Below, one piece after another: positions 25,403-34,139 of a DNA stretch of 64,000 bases; within the stretch, counting starts at the first letter, position 1, and each line of letters begins with the position of its first letter. Source of the DNA: Xanthomonas sp. 3793. Lineage in GTDB: Bacteria > Pseudomonadota > Gammaproteobacteria > Xanthomonadales > Xanthomonadaceae. The notes beneath the pieces are model-generated. The model did not search any database, had not been told where the DNA came from, and saw only the letters and a program-made list of their open reading frames with translations. The stretch spans positions 842,233-906,232 of the forward strand of contig NZ_JANTYU010000002.1 of NCBI RefSeq assembly GCF_024806835.1, read 5' to 3'. The position numbers and the translations under genes are program-made.

Positions 25403-26806
25403 CTAGCCGGCAATCTCCTCCAGCGCACGATCGCGTGTGCGCGGCCCGAACACGGCGATCACACCTGCGACGATCGACATGCTGATCACGATGAACATCA
25501 GCACGCCATGGCTGCCGACCTGCGCAAGCAGCCAGCCGATCAATACGCTGCTCACTGCCGTGGCCAGACGGCTGAACGAGTAGCAAAATCCCACCGCCCG
25601 CGCACGCAAGCCGGTGGGGAACAACTCGGCCTGATAGCCGTGGTAGGCAAAACTCATCCAGGCATTGCAGAACGCGATCATCGCCCCGCACAGCACCATG
25701 CCGATGGCCTGGTGCTGCAGCGAAAACAGCACGCCAAACAACACCGCGCCCAGCGCCGAGGCGGTGATCTGCCACTTGTTTTCCCAGCGTTGCGCAAAGC
25801 GCAGCAACAGCAGCGGCGCAAGCGGGTAGGCCAGCGAGATCGCAAACGAATAGCCCAGGCTCTTGGTCACCCCAGTGCCCTGCGCGGCAATCAGCGCCGG
25901 CAACCAGTTGCCGAAGCCGAAGAAACCGATGGCCTGAAACACGTGGAACACCACCAGCATGCCGATGCGCCTGCGATAGGGCGCCCGCCACAAGGCCGAC
26001 ACCCTCGCCTGAGCGGCAGGCGCCGCGACAGCCAGTTGCGGCGCGGGCAAGGGTCCGCCGATATCGCGCACGCAGAGCGCCTCCAGTTGCCCCAGCACCG
26101 CATCGGCTTCGGCATGGCGTCCCTGCGCGGCAAGCCAGCGCGCCGATTCCGGCAAGCGGCTGCGCAACCACCAGATCGCCAATGCAAACACGCCGCTCAG
26201 CAACACCACCCAGCGCCAGCCGCTGATTCCCAGCGGCGCTTGCGGCACCAGCAGCCAGGCGGTCAGGGCCACCGTGGGGACCGCCAGAAACTGCACGAAG
26301 AAGGCGAACGCAAACGCCGCGCTGCGCATGTGCCGCGGCACCAGCTCGGACAGGTAGGTGTCGATGGTCACCAGCTCGATGCCCAGCCCGATACCCACCA
26401 CAAAGCGCAGCACGATGACGCCGGTCGCGGTGCTTTGCAGGCCCATCGCCACGGTTGCCGCGGTGTACCAGACCAGCGCGAAGGTGAATACCAGGCGGCG
26501 GCCGAAGCGATCGGCGAACGGGCTCAACAGAGCGGCACCGACGAACAGGCCGACAAACGTGGCCGCAGCGAAGGCCGCCTGGTCGGACATGCCGAAGACG
26601 CCATCGGCCCCCTGGGCAAAAATGCCGTCGGCAATCAGCCCGGGGCTGATGTAGGCGGTCTGGAACAGGTCGTACAGCTCGAAGAACCCGCCCAGCGCGA
26701 GCAGCCCGACCAGCCGCCACAGCGTTGCGCTGGCCGGCAGTCGATCGATGCGCGCGGCGATCTGTGCGGCACTGGCGTCAGGGGTAGCGGGGGCGCTCAT
26801 CGCCAT
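25403..26806 (-). CDS. MFS metabolite:proton symporter
   Basis: 467 residues, 12 membrane segments. Sugar/aromatic-acid transporter signatures: GGFFELYDLFQTAYISP in helix 1, SPFADRFGRRLVF between helices 2 and 3, and ELVPRHMRSAAFAFAFFVQF near helix 5. Closest in style to acid:H+ symporters of the MucK/NiaP kind. Convergent with the ABC exporter, 40 bases between stops; not part of the polysaccharide operon by orientation. ATG 26800 is an alternative start. Confidence 0.82.
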   Translation of the reverse strand: MAMSAPATPDASAAQIAARIDRLPASATLWRLVGLLALGGFFELYDLFQTAYISPGLIADGIFAQGADGVFGMSDQAAFAAATFVGLFVGAALLSPFADRFGRRLVFTFALVWYTAATVAMGLQSTATGVIVLRFVVGIGLGIELVTIDTYLSELVPRHMRSAAFAFAFFVQFLAVPTVALTAWLLVPQAPLGISGWRWVVLLSGVFALAIWWLRSRLPESARWLAAQGRHAEADAVLGQLEALCVRDIGGPLPAPQLAVAAPAAQARVSALWRAPYRRRIGMLVVFHVFQAIGFFGFGNWLPALIAAQGTGVTKSLGYSFAISLAYPLAPLLLLRFAQRWENKWQITASALGAVLFGVLFSLQHQAIGMVLCGAMIAFCNAWMSFAYHGYQAELFPTGLRARAVGFCYSFSRLATAVSSVLIGWLLAQVGSHGVLMFIVISMSIVAGVIAVFGPRTRDRALEEIAG

Positions 26807-27215
26807 GGTCGTGTCGCATTGTCAGGTTAGCCCGCATCATAGCCAGCGGCCCGATCCGCCAGCGCCGGCCCTTCGTGGCACCGTCGACGTGTTCGCGCCC
26901 TGGTCGGTGCATCTGCTGCAGCGGCGCGGCCAGCCGAGCCTGGAGCAGTCAACAGAACGACGCTACCGCTGCCAGGTAGGCGCGGCCGATGCCCGATGCG
27001 GCATCAACCGCGCGCGCGCGCCGGCTCTTGCGCCGTCCCAGCCCCCGACGGCTGCTCGCGATGGGTGTGCCAGCCACGCTCGGTGGCGCAGGTCCGGGCC
27101 ACGGCCGGTGTTCGGCTGCTGGAATGCTGTAATCCTCTCAGCGTCAGACCGGCAGCTGGCAATGCGCTGCGGGCAGCCCCATCTCTTGCCCATCACTTAG
27201 TTCCGGAGCCGTCCG
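26807..27215. other. Intergenic region, divergent
   Basis: 409 bases between the MFS transporter (minus) and the flavoprotein (plus). It must hold both promoters, but I find no -35/-10 pair I would defend, no copy of the regional ECF-type motif and no believable gene. Confidence 0.4.
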
Positions 27216-28217
27216 ATGACGCCCATTTCCGTGCTCGACCTGGCGCCCGTCTGCGAAGGCAGCGACACCACCCACGCCTTCGCCAACATGCTCGATCTGG
27301 CGCAACACGCCGAGCGCTGGGGCTATCACCGGTATTGGTTGGCCGAGCACCACAACATGCCCGGCATTGCCAGCGCCGCCACGGCAGTGTTGATCGGACA
27401 CGTCGCCGGCGGCACCAGGACCATCCGCGTCGGTTCCGGCGGCATCATGCTGCCCAATCATGCGCCGCTGCAGGTGGCCGAACAGTTCGGCACGCTTGCC
27501 TCGTTGTATCCGCAGCGCATCGACTTGGGCCTGGGCCGCGCGCCTGGTACCGACCAACCGACCGCGCGCGCATTGCGCCGCTATTTCGACAGCGCGGACC
27601 AGTTTCCGCAGGACGTGGCCGAGTTGCTGCGTTACTTCGCCCCTGCCGTACCAGGGCAGCTGGTGCAGGCCGTTCCCGGTGCCGGACTCGATGTGCCGGT
27701 GTGGCTGCTCGGGTCCAGCCTGTTCAGTGCGCGCTTGGCTGCCGCGATGGGGTTGTCGTTTGCGTTCGCCTCGCACTTCGCGCCCGACGCGATGGACGAG
27801 GCGGTGGCGATCTACCGCCGCGAATTCCGCCCGTCCGCGCAACTGGCCAAGCCGCACGTGATGCTGGCCTTGAATGTGGTGGCAGCGGAGACCGAAGCGC
27901 AGGCGCGTCGTTTGTTCACTACCCAGCAGCAGAGTTTCGTCAATTTGCGCCGCGGCAAGCCCGGCAAGATTCCGCCGCCCATCGACGACATCGACAGCTT
28001 CTGGCAGCCGCATGAGCGTGTCGGCGTGGAGCGCGCCCTGGCGTGCACCGTGCTCGGCGATGCCGAGCAGATTGCGCAGGGCGTGGCCGCCTTCATCGAG
28101 CGCCACGCGCCGGACGAGCTGTTGTTCACCGCCAACATCTACGACCATGCCGCGCGCCTGCGCTCGTTCGGGATCGCAGCCGAAGCGGTGCGCGAGCTGG
28201 ACGTGACCATCGCGTGA
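27216..28217 (+). CDS. LLM-class flavin-dependent oxidoreductase
   Basis: 333 residues of the bacterial luciferase-like family, closest in layout to the YhbW group: [16 protein letters not shown], then [18 protein letters not shown] (the WxAEHH signature), [20 protein letters not shown] and [11 protein letters not shown] reduced-flavin monooxygenase of unknown substrate acting in the cytoplasm. Followed after 60 bases by another flavin-binding protein gene on the same strand. Confidence 0.85.
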   Translation: MTPISVLDLAPVCEGSDTTHAFANMLDLAQHAERWGYHRYWLAEHHNMPGIASAATAVLIGHVAGGTRTIRVGSGGIMLPNHAPLQVAEQFGTLASLYPQRIDLGLGRAPGTDQPTARALRRYFDSADQFPQDVAELLRYFAPAVPGQLVQAVPGAGLDVPVWLLGSSLFSARLAAAMGLSFAFASHFAPDAMDEAVAIYRREFRPSAQLAKPHVMLALNVVAAETEAQARRLFTTQQQSFVNLRRGKPGKIPPPIDDIDSFWQPHERVGVERALACTVLGDAEQIAQGVAAFIERHAPDELLFTANIYDHAARLRSFGIAAEAVRELDVTIA

Positions 28218-28277
28218 TTCACGTCGCTTTGCGCGGCAATCCGCTCAGATGCGTGCATCTCCATCGGGAACAGACGC

Positions 28278-28778
28278 ATGCAACTTCAGGAACGTAGCGA
28301 GAGCATCAAGCAGTTGGCGGAATTGATTCGCGGCGTGGACATTGCGATGTTCACCACCGTCTCGGCAGACGGCAAGTTGGTGAGCCGCCCGCTGGGCACG
28401 CAGGAAGTCGAATTCGATGGCGACCTGTGGTTCGCCACCGCAGCCGACAGCCCCAAGGTGTCGGAGATCGCCGCCGACCCGCGCGTCAACGTGGCCTACG
28501 CCTCGGCGTCCAGGAACACCTATGTGTCGGTCGCAGGCACCGCCCGCGTGGTGCACGACCGCGCCAAGATCGATGAGCTGTGGTCGCCGGCAATGAAGGT
28601 GTTTTTCCCCGGCGGCAAGGACGACCCCAACCTGCGCCTGATTCACGTGCGCGCCGAGTCGGCAGAGTATTGGGACGGCCCCAGCGGCCTGCTCGGCAAG
28701 GCGCTGTACTTCGTCATGGCTGCCGTCACCGACGATACTGCCAGCCTCTCGGACAACCGCGTGGTCGATCTGAAGTAA
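28278..28778 (+). CDS. General stress protein, PNPOx-like FMN/FAD-binding split barrel
   Basis: 166 residues of the pyridoxamine-5'-phosphate-oxidase-like fold (general stress protein 26 group). Seen: VDIAMFTTVSADGKLVSRP, DLWFATAADSPKVSEI and NVAYASASRNTYVSVAG, the flavin-binding strands. Relatives bind FMN or FAD but lack PNP oxidase activity. The preceding flavoprotein on the same strand suggests a related redox-stress role; that link is inference. Confidence 0.85.
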   Translation: MQLQERSESIKQLAELIRGVDIAMFTTVSADGKLVSRPLGTQEVEFDGDLWFATAADSPKVSEIAADPRVNVAYASASRNTYVSVAGTARVVHDRAKIDELWSPAMKVFFPGGKDDPNLRLIHVRAESAEYWDGPSGLLGKALYFVMAAVTDDTASLSDNRVVDLK

Positions 28779-29176
28779 GCAAGACCCTGGCGTAAGCGCC
28801 AAGTCCCGATCTGATTACCAGGGCTTGGCTTTGGATCGGGCGCTCCACACGACCGGTCCTTCCAACTGCGGCGAAAACGCATCGCCGCAAGATTCCCTGG
28901 TCCGCATGTGGTGCGATGTGTCGCCCCCAACGCAACGCAGTCCGCATGGCGCGTATCACGTACTACCGCACCCAGGATCGCCCAACTGCGCGCCAAGCGC
29001 TTTAGCCCTTCTCCTGCTAGACGGGTTGGGGGGGGGGTACGTCGGCCAGCGACCTCGACGTTCGACCGACAGTCCCAACCGGCTTTCGCCAGCGAAAAAG
29101 CTGTACCCACGTTCCAGCGTGAAGCGTGATCAGTCAGTGCCGACAAGCGCAACCGCTGCGCACTCGACGGTGGAAC
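28779..29176. other. Intergenic region with G10 tract and a decayed hairpin repeat
   Basis: 398 bases between convergent genes. It holds TGGCGTAAGCGCCA (28788-28801, small hairpin), and at 29006-29037 a CCCTTCTCC...GGGTTGG stretch resembling a decayed copy of the hairpin found in the pyrG-kdsA repeats, ending in ten G. No gene seen. Confidence 0.4.
29028..29037 (+). repeat. Ten-base poly-G tract
   Basis: Ten consecutive G, the longest homopolymer I noticed. It lies in the 3' gap between convergent genes, so slippage would not shift a reading frame. Confidence 0.85.
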
Positions 29177-29848
29177 TCAACGCCAGGCCACCGGCCACCA
29201 CCCGCGAATCAGATCCACCAATTGATCCGACGTGATGCCGAACACGGCGATCGATACCAGTGCCGCCGCCCAGCCAGCCAGCATCAGGGCGCCATCGCGC
29301 TCCAGCAAGGCCAGCGCGAACAGCAACAGGATCAGGCCGAACAGGTAGTTGGTAAACGGGATCGGCAGCGTCAGCAGGATACCGACCAGCACCAGCAGCA
29401 GCCCGGTGAACACCTGCGCCGGTATCCGATCGAGCATGCCGTGCAGACGCGGCTTGAGCAGGCGATCCAGTCGCTGCAGCGTCGGTGCCAGTTTCGCCAC
29501 GAAGCGCTGGCTGGTGCGTCGCCGCGGCCCACGTTCGCCGATGAAACCTGGCACCCACGGCTTGCGCAGGCAGCACATCATCTGCACCCCGATCAGCACC
29601 GTCAGCGGACCGCTGATGCCGCCAGCCACTCCCGGGATCGGGATGAAAGAAGGCAGGATCGCCAGGAACAAGAACACCCCGAACGCGCTCTGCTGCAGGT
29701 CGGCGAGGATGTCGCGCACCCGCAGCACGTGCTCCGGGTCGCCGTCGCTGAAGGCGGCCAGCAAGCTGCGGATGCCTTCATTGCGGTACCGCATCTGCTC
29801 GCCGCCGGATGCGTCGGATGGCGGGGCGCCGTTATCCGACGATGTCAT
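29177..29848 (-). CDS. exoD: ExoD-family membrane protein
   Basis: 223 residues, several membrane helices: ILADLQQSAFGVFLFLAILPSFIP and ISGPLTVLIGVQMM are the ExoD signatures. ExoD proteins affect exopolysaccharide production and alkali tolerance in rhizobia; the mechanism is not settled. The gene overlaps the 3' end of the CNNM/CorC gene by 17 bases and is co-transcribed with it. It is 10 kb from the polysaccharide locus, so a direct link is not shown. Confidence 0.82.
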   Translation of the reverse strand: MTSSDNGAPPSDASGGEQMRYRNEGIRSLLAAFSDGDPEHVLRVRDILADLQQSAFGVFLFLAILPSFIPIPGVAGGISGPLTVLIGVQMMCCLRKPWVPGFIGERGPRRRTSQRFVAKLAPTLQRLDRLLKPRLHGMLDRIPAQVFTGLLLVLVGILLTLPIPFTNYLFGLILLLFALALLERDGALMLAGWAAALVSIAVFGITSDQLVDLIRGWWPVAWR

Positions 29849-31172
29849 CGCTGCCCTCGTCGCCGATGCGGCTCAACAGCAGCTTGTCCACACGTGCGCC
29901 ATCCAGGTCCACGATCTCGATGCGCCAACCGGCCCAATCGAAGAACTCACCGGCCTGCGGAATGCGGCCGAAGTAGTAAATGCACAGCCCGGCCAGCGTG
30001 TGGTAATCGCCTTCGTCGGCTTCCGGCAGTTCGGCGCCCAGCACTTCGCGCAATTCTTCCACCGGCAGCGAACCGTCGATCAGCAGCGAGCCGTCGGCGC
30101 GGGTTACCACCAGCGCGTCTTCGTCGGTGTTTTCCACCGCCTGCAGACGTCCGACCACCGCGCCCATCAGGTCGCTGATGGTCACCAATCCGCGGATTTC
30201 GCCGTATTCGTCCACCACCAGCGCCATCGACTGCTGTTCTTCGCGGAAGATCTCCAGCAGCTTCATCGCATGCGTGGATTCGGAGACGAACAAGGTATCG
30301 CGCAGTGCCTGGAACAGGTTCTCGCCGTGCCCGCCCAGGCGCGTGACCAGCGATTTGACTTCCAGCACGCCGGCAATGTCCTGGTCGCTGCCGCGGTACA
30401 CCGGGTAACGCGAGAACTCGTGCTCGCGCATCACCAGCAGATTGCGTTCGGGCTCGGCATTGGCATCCAGCCAGGCGATACGGTTGCGCGGCGTCATCAG
30501 GCTATCGGCAGTGCGATCGCCCAGCCGCATCACCCGGTTCATCATGTCGCGCTCGTGCGCATCGATCACGCCGGCCTCGTGGCTTTCGGCCACCAGCATG
30601 CGGATCTCTTCTTCGGTGATCGAGGCCGATTCGTCCTTGCCCATGCCGAGCAGACGCAGTACCAGCCGGGTGGAGCGCGCCAGCACCCACACCCCCGGCG
30701 CGGCGATCTTGGCCAGCCAGGTCATCGGCACCGCGACAAAGCCGGCGATGTCCTCGGAATTGCGCAATGCCAGCCGCTTGGGCACCAGCTCGCCGAAGAT
30801 CAGCGTCAGAAAGGTGATCAGGGCCACTGCCAGGGTGCTGCCGATCACCGCCGAATACGGTTTGGGATCGCCAACCAGCGAAAAAGTGGCCGACAGCGCG
30901 GGGAAGGCCAGCTGCAGCCGTTCGCCGATCGCCTCGCCGATGGCTTCGCCGCCGAACAGGCCGGTCAGGATGCCGATCGAGGTGATGCCGATCTGGACCG
31001 TAGACAGGAAGTTCTCGGGGCTCTCGGCCAGTGCCAAGGCCCGCGCGGCGCGCTTGCTGGAACCGGCCATCTGCTTCAGGCGGCTCTTGCGCGAGGTCAT
31101 CAACGACATCTCCGACATGGCGAAGAAGCCGTTCAACACGATCAGTGCGATGACGATCAGAAACTCAACCAC
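29832..31172 (-). CDS. CNNM/CorC-family membrane protein (DUF21-CBS-CorC_HlyC)
   Basis: 446 residues in three parts: a DUF21 membrane domain (1-190, NGFFAMSEMSLMTSRKSRLK; GELVPKRLAL), a CBS pair (about 210-330, MTPRNRIAWLDANAE; YPVYRGSDQDIAGVLEVK; VVDEYGEIRGLVTISDL) and a CorC_HlyC domain (340-430, DGSLPVEELREVLG). Such proteins are linked to Mg2+/Co2+ efflux and are often called hemolysins without evidence. Heads a two-gene operon with ExoD. Confidence 0.88.
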   Translation of the reverse strand: MVEFLIVIALIVLNGFFAMSEMSLMTSRKSRLKQMAGSSKRAARALALAESPENFLSTVQIGITSIGILTGLFGGEAIGEAIGERLQLAFPALSATFSLVGDPKPYSAVIGSTLAVALITFLTLIFGELVPKRLALRNSEDIAGFVAVPMTWLAKIAAPGVWVLARSTRLVLRLLGMGKDESASITEEEIRMLVAESHEAGVIDAHERDMMNRVMRLGDRTADSLMTPRNRIAWLDANAEPERNLLVMREHEFSRYPVYRGSDQDIAGVLEVKSLVTRLGGHGENLFQALRDTLFVSESTHAMKLLEIFREEQQSMALVVDEYGEIRGLVTISDLMGAVVGRLQAVENTDEDALVVTRADGSLLIDGSLPVEELREVLGAELPEADEGDYHTLAGLCIYYFGRIPQAGEFFDWAGWRIEIVDLDGARVDKLLLSRIGDEGSDDIVG

Positions 31173-31377
31173 GGGCGTCTTCCCCGGTCAGTGAAGGGGA
31201 GGGCGGGCAAGCACGGGGTTGGCCGGCGCGCGAGAAGGCGGGGCGGCAACGGGGAAATATAGGGTCGTCTTCCATAGGGTGCGCCCGAAGGCGCGGGGGC
31301 ATGTTAGCAAATTGCAGGGTGATTCGAGCCGGGAAATGCCGGCGTGAAGGCCGCGCGCGGCGCCGATATACCCAGAC

Positions 31378-31395
31378 AGGTCATGGAACGGTCAT
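31378..31395 (+). promoter_or_regulatory. Predicted Pho box (PhoB site)
   Basis: AGGTCAT (31378-31384), four bases GGAA, CGGTCAT (31389-31395), then AATT. The two 7-base repeats with a 4-base spacer have the geometry of the Pho box (CTGTCAT-N4-CTGTCAT). It lies about 50 bases before a DUF47-Pit phosphate operon, the place where a PhoB activation site would make sense. Confidence 0.6.
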
Positions 31396-31446
31396 AATTC
31401 GCCCTTGGCGCCCGTCTCTCCCTCGACGGCAGGAAGTTCCCCACCC

Positions 31447-32073
31447 ATGTTCTCGTTGCAGACCATCTTCGGCTCCGGCAAGCAGTTCTATGCGCTTCTG
31501 AACGAAGCGGCGCAGGCCGCCTACGACAGCACCAAGGCGTTGCACGCCATGATGCGCACGTCCGACCGGCAACCGGCGCTGGACGCCTTCAAGCTGGCCC
31601 GCCTGCGCGAACGCGCCGCCTCCGACAAGATCGGCCAGGCGCTGGTGGACAGCTTCATGACCCCGATCGAGCGCGAAGACATCGAAGCGCTGGGCTCGGC
31701 GCTGTACAAGATCCCCAAGCAGGTCGAAAAATTCGCCGACCGCTATTCGCTGGCCACCAAACACCTGGAACACATCGACTTCGCCCCACGCGCGGCGATG
31801 CTGGAACAGGCCGCTGCGGTGGTGGTGGAGATGGTGACCGACCTGCCGCAGATGAACATCGATCGCATGACTGCGCTCAACGACAAGCTGCGCACGCTGG
31901 AAAACGAGGCCGACCGCCTGATGCTCGAGCTGTACCGCGACATCTATTCCGGTCGCCTGGACACGCTGCAGATGTTTCTGCTCAAGGAGTTCTTCGAGAT
32001 CCTGGAAAAAGCCATCGACCGTTGCCGCGAGGCAGGGGTGGTGGTGTACCAGATCGTGTTGAAGAACAGCTGA
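31447..32073 (+). CDS. DUF47 (PhoU-like) partner of the Pit transporter
   Basis: 208 residues, all-helical PhoU-like protein of the DUF47/TIGR00153 family; LNEAAQAAYDSTKALHAM, SFMTPIEREDIEALGSALYKIPKQVEKFADRY and EADRLMLELYRDIYSGRLD are typical. Members control or couple to low-affinity phosphate transporters, and the pit gene starts 10 bases downstream. ATG 31447 is chosen because the family start (MFSLQTIFG) fits there. A Pho box upstream suggests induction in phosphate starvation. Confidence 0.88.
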   Translation: MFSLQTIFGSGKQFYALLNEAAQAAYDSTKALHAMMRTSDRQPALDAFKLARLRERAASDKIGQALVDSFMTPIEREDIEALGSALYKIPKQVEKFADRYSLATKHLEHIDFAPRAAMLEQAAAVVVEMVTDLPQMNIDRMTALNDKLRTLENEADRLMLELYRDIYSGRLDTLQMFLLKEFFEILEKAIDRCREAGVVVYQIVLKNS

Positions 32074-32082
32074 GGTCGCCGC

Positions 32083-33210
32083 GTGCTTACCCTTGTTCTG
32101 GTGGTGATCCTGGCCGCATTGGTGTTCGAGTTCATCAACGGCTTTCACGACACCGCCAATTCCATCGCCACCGTCGTCGCCACCAAGGTGCTGTCACCGG
32201 GTTGGGCGGTGATGCTGGCCGCCGGCATGAACCTGATCGGCGCCCTGACCGGTACCGCGGTGGCGTTGACCATCGCCTCGGGCCTGCTCAACACCAACGT
32301 GGTCGAGGTCACCCCGCAGGTGATCCTGTGCGCGTTGCTGGGCGGCATCATCTGGAACCTGATCACCTGGTGGAAGGGCCTGCCGTCGTCGTCGTCGCAT
32401 GCGCTGATCGGCGGTCTGTGCGGCGCCGGCCTGGCTGCCGCGCACAACAACTGGGATGCCTTGATCTGGTCGGAAAGCGTCGGCAACTGGGCCAAGAACA
32501 AGGGCCTGTTGTGGAAGGTGTTCGTGCCGATGATCACCTCGCCGATCGCCGGTTTTTTGCTCGGTATCGTGGTGATGGTGCTGCTGTGGGCCATCATCGC
32601 CGGCATGTCGCGGCTCGGTGGCCCGATCGGGCGGCTGGCGCGTCCGCGCTGGGTCAATGCGTTCTTCGGCAAGGCGCAGATCGCCTCGGCCGCCTACATG
32701 GGCTACGCCCATGGCCACAACGATGCGCAGAAGACCATGGGCATCATCGCGATGACGTTGATCGGCGCGCAGTCGGCCGGTGCGCTGGACAACCTGCCCA
32801 GCTGGCTGGCGTTCCTGCATCCGGGCACTGGCCTGGCCGCCGGCGACGGCATCCCGATGTGGATCGTGCTGACCTGCGCGGTGGTGATGGCCGCCGGCAC
32901 CGCCTCGGGCGGCTGGAAGATCATCAAGACGCTCGGCCACAAGATGGTCAAGCTGCATCCCATCCACGGCTTTGCCGCCGAAACCAGCTCGGCCACCGTG
33001 CTCACCGTCGCGGCGCATTTCGGCATGCCGGTCTCCACCACCCACAGCATTTCCACCGCGATCATGGGCGTGGGTTTTGCCAAGAATCCGCGCTCGCTGC
33101 GGTTGGGCGTGATCGAGCGCATCGTATGGGCATGGATTCTCACCATCCCCGCTGCCGGCGGTGTGGCATACCTGATCCTGACGATGTTCGAGCTGTTCGG
33201 CTGGACCTGA
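32083..33210 (+). CDS. pit: Low-affinity inorganic phosphate transporter, PiT family
   Basis: 375 residues from a GTG. About ten membrane helices with the duplicated PiT signatures: FINGFHDTANSIATVV near the N-terminus and GYAHGHNDAQKTMGI in the middle, plus PVSTTHSISTAIMGVGF near the end. Imports phosphate, often as metal-phosphate, with protons. Co-transcribed with the DUF47 gene. Confidence 0.92.
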   Translation: MLTLVLVVILAALVFEFINGFHDTANSIATVVATKVLSPGWAVMLAAGMNLIGALTGTAVALTIASGLLNTNVVEVTPQVILCALLGGIIWNLITWWKGLPSSSSHALIGGLCGAGLAAAHNNWDALIWSESVGNWAKNKGLLWKVFVPMITSPIAGFLLGIVVMVLLWAIIAGMSRLGGPIGRLARPRWVNAFFGKAQIASAAYMGYAHGHNDAQKTMGIIAMTLIGAQSAGALDNLPSWLAFLHPGTGLAAGDGIPMWIVLTCAVVMAAGTASGGWKIIKTLGHKMVKLHPIHGFAAETSSATVLTVAAHFGMPVSTTHSISTAIMGVGFAKNPRSLRLGVIERIVWAWILTIPAAGGVAYLILTMFELFGWT

Positions 33211-33317
33211 GCCGGTGTCGCGGTGCGGTCACGCGCCGCTGTCACGCTGCGGCGTTATTGCGCAAGGGATCTGCCGTGACCGGGCTGCCTGCGCGTGCTG
33301 AGTGAGAACCTTCCGCG

Positions 33318-34079
33318 ATGATGCTTGCCCTGGTGTGCGTGTTGTTCGGCTTGGCCTGGTTGATCGACCGTCGCGGCCTGCGTCGGTTCTCGCGCACGCT
33401 GGCCGGCGCAAGCCTGGCGCTGGTGTTCGCGGTCGGCTGCGGGCCGCTGCCATCGTGGATGCTGCAGAACCTGCAACGTACCGGGGTCAACGATTTCAAC
33501 GGATGGGGCGGGCGCAACGTCATCGTGCTGCTGGGCGCCGGCACCGTGCGCCCGGAAGGCCGCGACGCGGTGGCCGAAGCCAACTTGTTCGCCTATGGGC
33601 GCATCGTCGAATCGGCGCGGCTGTACCGGCAATGCCGACACAGCGGCGGCGAGTGCAAGATCGAGATCAGCGGCGGCGATGCGCGCGGCCTGGGCCTGTC
33701 GGAGGCGGTGGTGTATCAGCGCGTGTTGATCGGGCTGGGGATCGATCGGGTGGATCTGATCATGGAGCCGTCCAGCATGAACACCTGGCAGAACGCGCAG
33801 TTCAGTCAACCCTTGCTGCGCGCGCACCGGCCCGACCGCGTCGTGCTGGTGTCCTCGGCCACGCATCTGCGTCGTGCCGCGCTGTATTTCCGGCATTTCG
33901 GGATCGATGCCATTCCGGTGCGCGCCGACTGGCTGACCGCCTCCTGGTCGATCCTGCCGCAGAGCTACAACTTCACCCTGGCCGATGTCGCCCTGCACGA
34001 ATACCTGGGCATCGCGCGGTATCGGCTTTACCAGGGGCTGGGCTGGAACGTCAAAGCGACCGAGCCCGGCGCGGTCTGA
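33318..34079 (+). CDS. YdcF-like DUF218 protein
   Basis: 253 residues: one N-terminal membrane helix, then a DUF218 domain with NVIVLLGAGTVRP, RIVESARLYRQC, IEISGGDARG and MEPSSMNTWQNAQFS, ending with VLVSSATHLRRAALYFRHFG. DUF218 proteins (SanA, YdcF, ElyC) are tied to envelope work; the biochemical function of this one is unknown. A second ATG directly follows the first. Confidence 0.8.
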   Translation: MMLALVCVLFGLAWLIDRRGLRRFSRTLAGASLALVFAVGCGPLPSWMLQNLQRTGVNDFNGWGGRNVIVLLGAGTVRPEGRDAVAEANLFAYGRIVESARLYRQCRHSGGECKIEISGGDARGLGLSEAVVYQRVLIGLGIDRVDLIMEPSSMNTWQNAQFSQPLLRAHRPDRVVLVSSATHLRRAALYFRHFGIDAIPVRADWLTASWSILPQSYNFTLADVALHEYLGIARYRLYQGLGWNVKATEPGAV

Positions 34080-34139
34080 GCGTCACGACGCGGTTGGTCC
34101 ATCGCCAGGCGTAGCGAGTACGCCCGGCGTTGCCTGCGC

